This document shows, one piece after another, positions 18,003-25,646 of a stretch of 64,000 nt of DNA. The position numbers and the translations under genes were made by a program. Position 1 is the stretch's first letter; each line of letters starts with the position of its first letter. The stretch comes from Bacteroidales bacterium (lineage in GTDB: Bacteria > Bacteroidota > Bacteroidia > Bacteroidales > UBA932). Under the pieces are notes generated by a model. It had not been told where the DNA came from, searched no databases, and was given only the letters and a program-made list of their open reading frames with translations. The stretch lies in NCBI GenBank assembly GCA_015060445.1, contig SUYL01000042.1, positions 29,594-93,593 on the forward strand, read 5' to 3'.

Positions 18003-19049
18003 TTAGAAACTCATATCGTCAAATCTCACAATCCACTCATTAATTATAATCTGAGAATCAATCCATTTCATATTCTCGTCGAGGAAGAAGGTCATCTTGT
18101 ACTCATCCTGTCTGTCGAGATACTCCTGGTCATCCATATCATACTGGCCCTGAAGTTTTGCCAAAAGGAACATCTTGATTACCGGAATACGGAGAACTGT
18201 CTCATTTGTAGCCTTGTTCCTTATTGAAAGGATTGCATTCTGGTTCTCAACCAGTCTGCCCACTGTAAGTTCGGCTGTTGCAAAACTTATGTTTGAAAAC
18301 TCCCCGGATTTTGTCTCAGAAGGCTCAACAACATTACCCGACTCATGATGGTATGAATAGTAAGTAAGTTGCTCATCCTCAAGAAGGGTATTGTCATAGT
18401 CCATGTATCCGTTATTGTCGGTGATGGTAAACTCAAGATCCTCCGCAGGGATTCTTACACCGTCCATCTGGTGAAGGATGATCTTCACTGTATTTGTATT
18501 TTTAACCAAAGGAACAACTATCTCCTGGTTAATGGCTGCTCTGGTAGTGAAATTCTGGCTCTCTACCTGACCATGGAACAAAGAGGTAAGTTTGGTATTT
18601 ATTATACCGCCCTGGCCGTCAGACTTGGCATAAACCCTGTCCATTCTGCACTTGAGGTCCTCAATGCTCGCACCGGTTGTAACCAAAGGAACAGAGAAAG
18701 AATCATCATTATTCAAACCTGCCCATGCAATAAGATGATAGTTGCCCGGATCCATGTCCACATCCATTGCATACCCCTCCTGCTTCAGTACATCACCCTC
18801 CTCGGTTTTCTGATACACCAATTTTCCATCATTGTCAAATGCATATAGCGTAACTGATTTAACCTCGTTAGCAAATGCATCTGCATACTTCATATTATAG
18901 TCGTACTTGAACTTTACGCTGTAATTTACTGAACAGTCTACCTCCTTTTCATCAAGGATGGCGTCGCAAGATACTAATGAACTCCCCAACAGCAATGCTG
19001 CAACTAGACTGAAAGAGTATCGTTTAACAAAATTTATATTGGTTTTCAT
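18003..19049 (-). CDS. mfa2: Mfa2-type fimbrial anchor lipoprotein
   Basis: The 348-aa protein has a lipoprotein signal ending LVSC (Cys28). FimB/Mfa2 features follow: VKSVTLYAFDNDGKLV, DMDPGNYHLIAWAGL, TVKIILHQMDG and a C-terminal IIINEWIVRFDDMSF. Mfa2 anchors the fimbria to the outer membrane and limits its length. Unlike its neighbours, it has no T-K/R processing site after the lipobox, which fits a subunit that stays lipid-anchored. The C-terminal WIVRF strand is shared with Mfa1, possibly the interlocking strand. It is second in the operon, 86 bp after mfa1. Confidence 0.87.
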   Translation of the reverse strand: MKTNINFVKRYSFSLVAALLLGSSLVSCDAILDEKEVDCSVNYSVKFKYDYNMKYADAFANEVKSVTLYAFDNDGKLVYQKTEEGDVLKQEGYAMDVDMDPGNYHLIAWAGLNNDDSFSVPLVTTGASIEDLKCRMDRVYAKSDGQGGIINTKLTSLFHGQVESQNFTTRAAINQEIVVPLVKNTNTVKIILHQMDGVRIPAEDLEFTITDNNGYMDYDNTLLEDEQLTYYSYHHESGNVVEPSETKSGEFSNISFATAELTVGRLVENQNAILSIRNKATNETVLRIPVIKMFLLAKLQGQYDMDDQEYLDRQDEYKMTFFLDENMKWIDSQIIINEWIVRFDDMSF

Positions 19050-19135
19050 GCTGCTTTCTTTGTTTATCCGGTTATTTTATCTGTAAGTTTTTTGAAGGAG
19101 GGAGGGAGATCCCTCCCCCAATTAACTGTAAATTA

Positions 19136-20989
19136 TTAGAACTCTACGTTTGTGAATCTTACAATCCAAGGAAGTATTTTTGCCTCAAGTGTAAGATAGA
19201 TGCTCTCATCACCACCCTCAATTGCATTCTCCAATTCAGGCATATCCAACTCTGAGAAACCAAACTTCTCAACGCTGCTTACTGCAATTGAATATACATT
19301 GTTACGCATCTTAATGAACTCGTTAGGACCTGCTGTATCTGCCTTGCCGTCGTCAAAGTGTTTGATCTGTGCTGCGTAGTAACAGTATCCGTTCTCATAT
19401 ACAGAGATTCCCAAACCTTTAAGATCATCTGCATCAATTGTTCCGTCTGCATACTGCTGGGTTGTCCAGTTTCCAGGAAGTCCCTCTACTGCGCTGAACA
19501 GAACCTCAAGATCCTTGTAGTATGAATCCTCATATTTGAACAGGGTTACAGGGTTGCCTGAAGCATCTTTAATCTGGCCTTTGAACACTACGCTGGTAGT
19601 CTTGTCCATTGTCTGGTTTGCTGCTGTAACGCCATTCTCAAAAATGTATCCCAAAAGGCCGCCAACTGTTGTAGCCTCAGTTGCATTTGATACAGCACCG
19701 TGGTCTGTTGTAGGAAGGGCTGCAAATGGAAGGGTTGCAACTGCATTCTTGTAAGAAGTCCAAGGGTTTGCAAAGTATGAAGTTCCGTCAAAGTCTCCCT
19801 CTGCATTCTTGTATGATGAATTAGGGTCAAACAGGAATGATGTATTTCCAATTGTTCCAAAAGGTGATCCGTTCTGTGCTCCTGTATGGCGTACATAATA
19901 TGTAGCATTGTTCAGGTTTACAAGGGCATACTCCAACAACTGTACATTATACTCAACTGTACCGCTCTCTGTCATGTTCTTCACACCTGTATAGATTGGG
20001 TAGAAACCCTCAACTGATGCCAACTGGGTATCCTCTACCATAAGTTTTGCAACTGTCTCAACACCGCCAATGTATCCGGTATAAGAAGAAGTGCTGGTGA
20101 AATATTTTGTAGTGCCGTCAATTACTGCAACGTAAATTGATCTTCTCTCGTTAATGTTCTTCTCGTTTGTGGTTGCTGCTGCAAAACCTGAAGAGTAATA
20201 TTTGTATGAATCTGTTGCAGACTGGTAAACCCAACCACCCTCTGTCTGGATAGTATAAGTGTATTTGTCGGCTGTAACTTTATAAGTATTGTTCTCTGCT
20301 GTCTGGCGGTAAGTTGCTTTTGCAAGAACTCTCTCAATGTTTATTGCATTTGCAGGTTTAGCAGGATTCTGCTTGTTGTTTGATGCAGTTACGTTTACTG
20401 TAACCTCACTCTGGTTTGCCATCATGAAATAATCTGCATTCTCACCCATAAGGCCACTAACCTGTCCGCTGTATGTACCGTTAAGGATCTCATCGTAAAT
20501 GGCCTTTGCTGCTGAAGAGTTTGAAGCGCTCTTCTGCTCCAATGCTGCAGGTGGGTTGGCAACTACCATTATTTTATAAAGACCTGTAGAATTTACAAGG
20601 AAACTCTCAGATGGAGTATAACTGCCGTCTGAATTTTTCTGGATTCCTACAGACTGGCTCTCGCCAACTGAATAAACCCTTACAAGACCGTCACCGCCGG
20701 TTGTCTCATCATTGGTGTTGTAGAAGGCCAACAAAATTTTAGAAACTGCATTCTCACCATCTGTTCCAACATGTGAGTGGCCGCTGTCGTTTGCATCACC
20801 GTGGGGATCTCCAGAAGAGTCACCGTCAATTGAACGTGTAGAATTCACTCCCGATACTATATCAAAAGTAAGGTAAGCCTCAGCCCTCTCTGCAGTAGGC
20901 TGGTCGATAGTGGTTGCCAAATCATCTTTTGAGCAAGAAACGGCAAGAAGTCCTGCCAATACGATAGTTAAAAAGAATCTGGTTTTCAT
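19136..20989 (-). CDS. mfa1: Mfa1-type major fimbrial subunit
   Basis: The 617-aa precursor has a lipoprotein signal ending AVSC (Cys19) and a T-R-S site at 51-53. Mfa1-like blocks follow (VSKILLAFYN, GLYKIMVVANPP, INIERVLAKATYRQT, IYVAVIDG). The C-terminal region contains RNNVYSIAVSSVEKFGF and ends LPWIVRFTNVEF. In Porphyromonas, Mfa1 is exported as a lipoprotein, cut after an arginine by a trypsin-like protease and then polymerises by strand exchange. R52 is the equivalent candidate here. The acidic and His-rich segment after it is unusual but should be exposed. It is first in the operon and should be the most abundant product. Confidence 0.88.
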   Translation of the reverse strand: MKTRFFLTIVLAGLLAVSCSKDDLATTIDQPTAERAEAYLTFDIVSGVNSTRSIDGDSSGDPHGDANDSGHSHVGTDGENAVSKILLAFYNTNDETTGGDGLVRVYSVGESQSVGIQKNSDGSYTPSESFLVNSTGLYKIMVVANPPAALEQKSASNSSAAKAIYDEILNGTYSGQVSGLMGENADYFMMANQSEVTVNVTASNNKQNPAKPANAINIERVLAKATYRQTAENNTYKVTADKYTYTIQTEGGWVYQSATDSYKYYSSGFAAATTNEKNINERRSIYVAVIDGTTKYFTSTSSYTGYIGGVETVAKLMVEDTQLASVEGFYPIYTGVKNMTESGTVEYNVQLLEYALVNLNNATYYVRHTGAQNGSPFGTIGNTSFLFDPNSSYKNAEGDFDGTSYFANPWTSYKNAVATLPFAALPTTDHGAVSNATEATTVGGLLGYIFENGVTAANQTMDKTTSVVFKGQIKDASGNPVTLFKYEDSYYKDLEVLFSAVEGLPGNWTTQQYADGTIDADDLKGLGISVYENGYCYYAAQIKHFDDGKADTAGPNEFIKMRNNVYSIAVSSVEKFGFSELDMPELENAIEGGDESIYLTLEAKILPWIVRFTNVEF

Positions 20990-21032
20990 GTCACTTATTT
21001 TTTAAATGTTGTTGTTATTGTTTTTCCTGCTG

Positions 21033-21094
21033 CAAAGGAAATCCAATGTGAACAACATCTTAAATGGCATTTTTTTCAAAAATCATAGCCATTT
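21033..21094 (-). promoter_or_regulatory. mfa1 control region: weak -7 box and long inverted repeat
   Basis: TTCCTTTGC on the minus strand (box 21033-21040) is one mismatch from TAnnTTTGC and lies 44 bp before mfa1. Upstream of it, AAATGGC (21062-21068) pairs with GCCATTT (21088-21094), and an inner ATTTTT/AAAAAT makes a long imperfect hairpin. With no T run after it, it looks more like an operator or mRNA element than a terminator. Confidence 0.4.
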
Positions 21095-21182
21095 TAATAA
21101 GCGGCAAAAAAGACTAAAACAGAGGGGTAGAGAGGGGCATTTTGAATGATTAAGCAACCATTTTGACTAATTTGCCACACCA

Positions 21183-22415
21183 TCATTTTACCGGAAGGGT
21201 AAACCAGAAACATGATCCCTCTCCAGGTTTTGAATCTACACCAATCTCCCCACCAAGTTCTTCAACTATTCTTTTACAGATATGCAAGCCAAGCCCCCAT
21301 CCGTTTATATCTTTATTCAATTTTACAAGGCGATTGAAAATCCTCACCCTGTCTTTTTCCTCTATACCTATACCTGTATCCTTAACACATATCTTTATAA
21401 AATTTGTTGGGAGCATCTCATACCATAATCTTATCTCACCTGAATTTGTGAATTTGAATGCATTGTTAATAAGGTTTGATATTACCTGCTGCACCCTGTG
21501 AACATCTGTGACAATAGTGCATTCGGGCAAAGTTTGGTCCAAGTGCAGTTCCACACCATTAGGGAACCTCAATCTTGAAAGGAGAACTATATCCCTGCAA
21601 ACGGCATTTATATCTGTAGGGGCCTCCTTATACTCCATTGTTCCTGATTCTATCTTTGACAAGTCAAGCAATTCGGCAACAATTCTGGCAAGCCATTCAG
21701 AATTCCTCTTCACAATTGAGTAGAACTCCTTACGGTCCTCATAGTCATCTGTCTGTATCAGAAGTTCAGAAAAACTCACAATAGAGTTCAGAGGGGTTCT
21801 TATCTCATGGTTCACATTTGCAATAAATGAACTGATGAGCATATTCAGTTCTTCTGCCTTCTCCTTGGCTGCAATAAGTTCCTCCCTTTTCTTCTCATCT
21901 GCCTGCCGGCTCAACCTCAACTGTATGCTCAGGCTCAGGATTCCTGCAACCTGTGTAAACCATTGCAGGGCAATCTCATCAAGAGAATCATAATCCTTTA
22001 CAAAGTCAATGCCCACATATCCCCAAATTGCTCCGTTTATAAGGAGAGGCTCAACCAGTATGGATTTTATATTCTGTTCCTTCAGAATTTCATACTCGCT
22101 GCTTGCCTGAGGAGGGAGATCCTCAAGTTTGTGTACTATAATAGGATTGTCAGATATTATCTGCTCATTCCACCATGGTGTTGCATCAAAAGGGACACCC
22201 TGAAGTTGGTCTATCTCTGCAAGAGAACTATTTGACACAACTTCATATATGCAGTTCTGCACATTGCACGAATAATCATAAGAGAAGATGAAAGCCCTGT
22301 CGCCTTCCAATTTCTCCATTGCCTCAAGAAGGATATCATTTATACCTTCATCCAAATTCTTTGAATGGAGCAAATGCGACATTATCCTGTAAAAATCTTT
22401 CTGACGTCTGTACAT
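21183..22415 (-). CDS. Cytoplasmic GAF-domain histidine kinase
   Basis: The 410-aa protein has an N-terminal GAF domain (about 10-175, ending KSILVEPLLINGAIWGYVGID), a short coiled linker (QADEKKREELIAAKEKAEEL), HisKA with NVNHEIRTPLNSI, and HATPase with NLINNAFKFT, DTGIGIEE and GWGLGLHICKR. All motifs are intact, so it should be active. There is no membrane helix, HAMP or receiver domain, so it senses a cytoplasmic signal and needs a separate regulator. No response-regulator gene is adjacent. It lies between the DUF3868 gene and mfa1 on the same strand, but a terminator upstream isolates it from DUF3868. It may control the fimbriae (inference). Confidence 0.88.
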   Translation of the reverse strand: MYRRQKDFYRIMSHLLHSKNLDEGINDILLEAMEKLEGDRAFIFSYDYSCNVQNCIYEVVSNSSLAEIDQLQGVPFDATPWWNEQIISDNPIIVHKLEDLPPQASSEYEILKEQNIKSILVEPLLINGAIWGYVGIDFVKDYDSLDEIALQWFTQVAGILSLSIQLRLSRQADEKKREELIAAKEKAEELNMLISSFIANVNHEIRTPLNSIVSFSELLIQTDDYEDRKEFYSIVKRNSEWLARIVAELLDLSKIESGTMEYKEAPTDINAVCRDIVLLSRLRFPNGVELHLDQTLPECTIVTDVHRVQQVISNLINNAFKFTNSGEIRLWYEMLPTNFIKICVKDTGIGIEEKDRVRIFNRLVKLNKDINGWGLGLHICKRIVEELGGEIGVDSKPGEGSCFWFTLPVK

Positions 22416-22440
22416 ATACTATATAATTAGGTATGGATGT

Positions 22441-22492
22441 AAAAATACAAAAAAATGGGCTACCTATAACACCTAAATATTATAGATAGCCC
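22441..22492 (-). terminator. Strong intrinsic terminator after DUF3868
   Basis: GGGCTA (22457-22462) and TAGCCC (22487-22492) enclose CTATAA (22464-22469) and TTATAG (22480-22485), giving 12 bp with one mismatch. On the minus strand ATTTTTTTGTATTTTT follows. It separates the DUF3575-DUF3868 operon from the GAF kinase gene. Confidence 0.85.
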
Positions 22493-22516
22493 GAGTGTTG
22501 AAGTGAAAACTGGTAT

Positions 22517-23968
22517 TTATTTGCCAAATACCTCAAAATCCTTACGCTTCTTGGCAACTTCCTCCAGGTTTGCCGCAGCCTCCTTTATCCCTTTCTCCTG
22601 AGCCCTCTTGAAGTAACTCTCCGCTGCATCCAAATCGCCCTGCAAGAGTTTCAGCACACCGTAGTTATTAAGTGTTGCACCCTCATCCTGAGATGCTTTC
22701 TGCAAGAAACGTACAGCCCCGTTGAGATTTCCCTGTTCCAGTTCTATGGCGGCAGCATTGATGTTTGCTGTAGGATCAGTAGGGAACATCCTTACTGCCA
22801 CGTCAAATACCTCTTTGAACTCAGCACTTCCATGCGGATAGGTCTGGGCTACAAGATACATCTCCTGCAGGCTCAACTGCTGCGGACGCTCTTTTATTAT
22901 CCGTTTTGCCTCCTCAAGGTCAAATGCACGTACAGTGTAGAATACCAGGTAGTCCGAGTGTCTCAAACCAGGATAAACATCTCTATACAATTTTGCATAA
23001 GCCTCCGGAAAACGGGTCTTCAGTTCGGTCTCCTTAGCGTCCTCTTTTCCGGAAACCACACTGTTTATGATGTCAAGGATTGCATCCCTGTCTGCCAAAT
23101 CTGATTTCTCCACATAACTCTTCAATCCGGCCCAATCCTCAGGGGTACTGGTTACCTTAAAGATATCCTCAGGGAAATCATACTCCCCCATAACATATTT
23201 CTTAAGAGCCTCTGCCCTACCCTGGGCCAATCTTGCATTGTTCTTGTATCCACCCTCAGGTGATGCATAACCGTCTATATGTATGCCGGTTATCTTCACA
23301 TTCTCATCCTCCTTCACCACATCAATGGTACGTTTGATCTCCCTCAACTCGTCGGGATTACGGCGGTACTCAGGATAGATGGTTATCTTGTTTACAGGGA
23401 AATCGAGGTATGCCCTGCCCTGCTCCGTACGGTTCTTTATCTGCTCTACCTGCGGCTCAACAAACACTACAAGAGGCTTTACAGTGTATCTCTCCAGGTA
23501 TGCACTTGTAACATACTGGTTACCTTCATCCTCCTTGCAGTCTGCACACCCCTTTATCTCACTTGCCAGTTCAAGGTCTGCACCATGCATCCATTTCTGG
23601 TAATCTGTTCTGGTTGTGTAGTTTATTGTCTGGTTGCTCCCTTTCTCCCTGCGCACTACAGAGTATGCATTCTGCGGCACATCATTGGAACGCTCATGTA
23701 TAATTGCCCTGTTGCGTCCATACACAAGGACCTCGGGAAGAGTAATCACATGGGTGCCTGTGCTGTCCTTCAATACAGGGGTTATGGTAAGTACATTGTT
23801 TGTATTTATCTCCAGATTGCCCGGAACTGTAATGTCCATTGTAACTACAACCTGCCTGTTCTCATCTATAAGTATAGACTGGTTGCCTACAAGCAGTTTG
23901 CCGTTCTGAGCGGCAGCAGTGCCTGTAATGAATATTGATGCCAATAATATATATCGTAAAAGTCTCAT
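22517..23968 (-). CDS. DUF3868 protein with OmpA-like and TPR regions
   Basis: The 483-aa protein has a signal peptide ending GTAAA and an N-terminal beta-rich DUF3868 domain (about 20-160). An OmpA-like peptidoglycan-binding segment follows (ITGIHIDGYASPEGGYKNNARLAQGRAEALKKYV, about 235-270), and two or three tetratricopeptide-like repeats end it (AAIELEQGNLNGAVRFLQKA, GVLKLLQGDLDAAESYFKRA). It should reside in the periplasm, tied to peptidoglycan or the outer membrane. DUF3868 genes commonly neighbour fimbrial operons in Bacteroidales, and this one is downstream of DUF3575 in the same operon (18 bp gap). A role in fimbria assembly is inferred. Confidence 0.87.
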   Translation of the reverse strand: MRLLRYILLASIFITGTAAAQNGKLLVGNQSILIDENRQVVVTMDITVPGNLEINTNNVLTITPVLKDSTGTHVITLPEVLVYGRNRAIIHERSNDVPQNAYSVVRREKGSNQTINYTTRTDYQKWMHGADLELASEIKGCADCKEDEGNQYVTSAYLERYTVKPLVVFVEPQVEQIKNRTEQGRAYLDFPVNKITIYPEYRRNPDELREIKRTIDVVKEDENVKITGIHIDGYASPEGGYKNNARLAQGRAEALKKYVMGEYDFPEDIFKVTSTPEDWAGLKSYVEKSDLADRDAILDIINSVVSGKEDAKETELKTRFPEAYAKLYRDVYPGLRHSDYLVFYTVRAFDLEEAKRIIKERPQQLSLQEMYLVAQTYPHGSAEFKEVFDVAVRMFPTDPTANINAAAIELEQGNLNGAVRFLQKASQDEGATLNNYGVLKLLQGDLDAAESYFKRAQEKGIKEAAANLEEVAKKRKDFEVFGK

Positions 23969-23986
23969 AATTTCAATGTTTTTAAA

Positions 23987-24571
23987 TTAGAATACATAAA
24001 TCAAGTTGATTGCAGCCTTGGTAGGTCCAAAATAGTGGTCTTTGCCATCCGGCAGTTTATCGCCACAATCCTCACATTCATACTTCTCCCAATCTATATA
24101 TGCATATCCCAGGCCCAGGTTAAGACCAAGATTCCAATGTTTTCCCAGAATCCACTGATGGCCCCAACTTACACCACCACCGTAAAAGTTACCTTTATAA
24201 CGGTAACGGCCCAGATCATCAAGCGGAGAAAACGGGAGGTCTATACCTGTAGTCTTAAAGACACCACCCATAAGATGTACACCAAAGAAATGTCCGTTGA
24301 ACTTGTCACAAAGCCAATAGCGCAACTCTGGGGCAACCATGCCCAGTTTGAGCATCTTGTCACCCACACCGTTCTCTGTTGACTTGTAACTCCATGGATT
24401 GAAATAGAGTGGAACATCAATTGTCCACTTAGGTGCTATGCCTACTTCCACTCCAACATTGGGGATGAGCAGCGCATCCATAGGCACATTAGTTTTTAAT
24501 GCTACTTGTCCGAAAAGGCATGTAGAGGCAAATAAACCTAACGCCATTAAAAAGAATTTTCTTAACAACAT
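23987..24571 (-). CDS. DUF3575 outer-membrane-type protein
   Basis: The 194-aa protein has a signal peptide (MLLRKFFLMALGLFASTCLFGQ). Alternating beta segments of DUF3575 follow: VALKTNVPMDALLIPNVGVEVGI, WSYKSTENG, APELRYWLCDKFNGHFFGVHLMGG, SWGHQWILGKHWNLGLNLGLGYAYIDW and a C-terminal INLIYVF. The pattern fits a small outer-membrane beta-barrel. I use the ATG at 24571, which is preceded by GAAGGAG; a GTG in frame at 24580 is less likely. It is the first gene of the DUF3575-DUF3868 operon. Its function in fimbrial loci is unknown. Confidence 0.85.
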   Translation of the reverse strand: MLLRKFFLMALGLFASTCLFGQVALKTNVPMDALLIPNVGVEVGIAPKWTIDVPLYFNPWSYKSTENGVGDKMLKLGMVAPELRYWLCDKFNGHFFGVHLMGGVFKTTGIDLPFSPLDDLGRYRYKGNFYGGGVSWGHQWILGKHWNLGLNLGLGYAYIDWEKYECEDCGDKLPDGKDHYFGPTKAAINLIYVF

Positions 24572-24629
24572 AATTTTCACTCCTTCAAAATTTAAATGTT
24601 TGTCAATTGCTTTAAGTTTTCATGTGTTG

Positions 24630-24637
24630 CAAAAGTA
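24630..24637 (-). promoter_or_regulatory. -7 box for the DUF3575-DUF3868 operon
   Basis: On the minus strand this reads TACTTTTG followed by C (TAnnTTTGC), 58 bp upstream of the DUF3575 start. No TTTG partner is seen at the normal spacing, which would suit an activator-dependent promoter. Confidence 0.45.
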
Positions 24638-24753
24638 CCGCAATAAGAACTATGGGAAGATTGGTAATTCCATCTTTATTAAGAGGTAATTTTTCCAGAG
24701 TGAATTTTGAACGATACAGGCTCAAAAAATGTTCTTTAGGCAGGAGATTTTAC

Positions 24754-24828
24754 CCTATATATATATATAGGTGTAACCCCCGAGTGAATGATACACCTAT
24801 CATTCTGATTATGAGGGGTATATCATTC
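24754..24828. promoter_or_regulatory. Cluster of palindromes in the divergent fimbria-regulator region
   Basis: An 18-bp perfect palindrome, CCTATATATATATATAGG, lies at 24754-24771. A perfect inverted repeat GAATGATA-CACC-TATCATTC follows at 24786-24805. A third copy of TATCATTC at 24821-24828 is 23 bp from the second. Two direct copies at about two helical turns fit an AraC-family dimer site. The cluster lies between the divergent DUF3575 operon and the lipoprotein promoter, so it could control either. Confidence 0.5.
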
Positions 24829-24897
24829 ATTAAACAGTGGTATTTTAATCAATCGTATGCAATTTGGTCATAACATCTGCATTTTGTTCATAAAAAA

Positions 24898-24928
24898 TTT
24901 GGAGGGTTGAATTAAATACATACCTTTG
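24898..24928 (+). promoter_or_regulatory. Canonical Bacteroidota promoter
   Basis: TTTG (24898-24901), 19 bases and TACCTTTG followed by C (24921-24928) match the Bacteroidota consensus fully. It drives the lipoprotein gene at 24987, giving a leader of about 50 bases. Confidence 0.85.
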
Positions 24929-24986
24929 CACCAGGTGTTAAGTGGAAAATCATTCAAAACAGTAAAATTTTTAAAAACCTTTGAAT

Positions 24987-25586
24987 ATGAAAACAAGACA
25001 TTTTTTATTGGCCGCACTACTTATTATGGCATTGACATCATGCTCTGCTGAATTAATCAGCCCTGCTGAAGATATGCCCGCCAAAAGTGTTCTTGAGACA
25101 GAATACAACGCCCTTAAAATATCTTCAGTTGACGCACAGACCGCTTCACTACCTGCAATTTCAATGACAGAGGCTGAAAACATACTCAAATCTTTGCGCT
25201 CACACAAGAATGCAAAAGAGGAATTTCAGGTAAGCACACATAATGAAGGTGATGCACATCTTTGGGATCTGCTTATGAAACAGACTATAGACAACAAGTA
25301 TATATTTACCATCCAACTGCACCTTACATCATACGATGACGGTTCTCTGTTCTATAACGGATATGACACTGAGTGTTCATCAAAAATTATTGCCTGGAAA
25401 GTTGGAGGTTTCAGTTTTGAGTCTGACAAGACAGATTCTGATGTCTTCAAATTCAAATCTGCAAGCAACCTTTTCTTCAAGATTGCCTCCGATTCAGGAG
25501 AACCTGCATATTATAAGGTAAATGTTGCAATCCAAGGCAATTACCATTCAGATACACAGACATCAAACTATACATATACTTTGTAA
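24987..25586 (+). CDS. Unrecognised lipoprotein upstream of hybrid regulator
   Basis: The 199-aa protein has a lipoprotein signal MKTRHFLLAALLIMALTSC (Cys19). It has a helical region at about 60-85 and a beta-rich C-terminal half (YIFTIQLHLTSYDDGSLFYNGY, YYKVNVAIQGNYHS). I recognise no family. The ATG at 24987 is used. The gene has a perfect promoter and ends 60 bp before the hybrid two-component gene on the same strand. It could supply or modulate the signal read by that protein's periplasmic domain, but nothing in the sequence proves this. Confidence 0.75.
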   Translation: MKTRHFLLAALLIMALTSCSAELISPAEDMPAKSVLETEYNALKISSVDAQTASLPAISMTEAENILKSLRSHKNAKEEFQVSTHNEGDAHLWDLLMKQTIDNKYIFTIQLHLTSYDDGSLFYNGYDTECSSKIIAWKVGGFSFESDKTDSDVFKFKSASNLFFKIASDSGEPAYYKVNVAIQGNYHSDTQTSNYTYTL

Positions 25587-25617
25587 AAATCTAAAGTCAT
25601 TATTCAACTAAAAAGAT

Positions 25618-25625
25618 TATCTTTG
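25618..25625 (+). promoter_or_regulatory. Probable -7 box for the hybrid regulator
   Basis: TATCTTTG matches TAnnTTTG and lies 21 bp before the start codon. No TTTG sits at the expected distance upstream, so readthrough from the lipoprotein promoter is an alternative. Confidence 0.4.
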
Positions 25626-25646
25626 TTGCAATAATGCAATTGCCTA

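Noticed and set aside
14109-20989. SusC/SusD polysaccharide-utilisation locus
   Set aside because: The lipoproteins show fimbrillin patterns and the characteristic TonB-dependent SusC receptor is absent, even though a hybrid two-component regulator lies nearby.
20990-21182. Invertible promoter for mfa1
   Set aside because: No long flanking inverted repeats bracketing the promoter and no site-specific recombinase gene were found nearby.
15978-23938. Many antisense ORFs of 60-220 codons across the fimbrial genes
   Set aside because: They lie fully inside well-supported minus-strand genes, lack promoters and recognisable domains, and reflect the low stop density of the opposite strand.
24754-24771. 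TA dinucleotide microsatellite as a phase-variation tract
   Set aside because: The tract is a short perfect palindrome of 18 bp, too few repeats for slippage-driven switching and not placed between promoter boxes.
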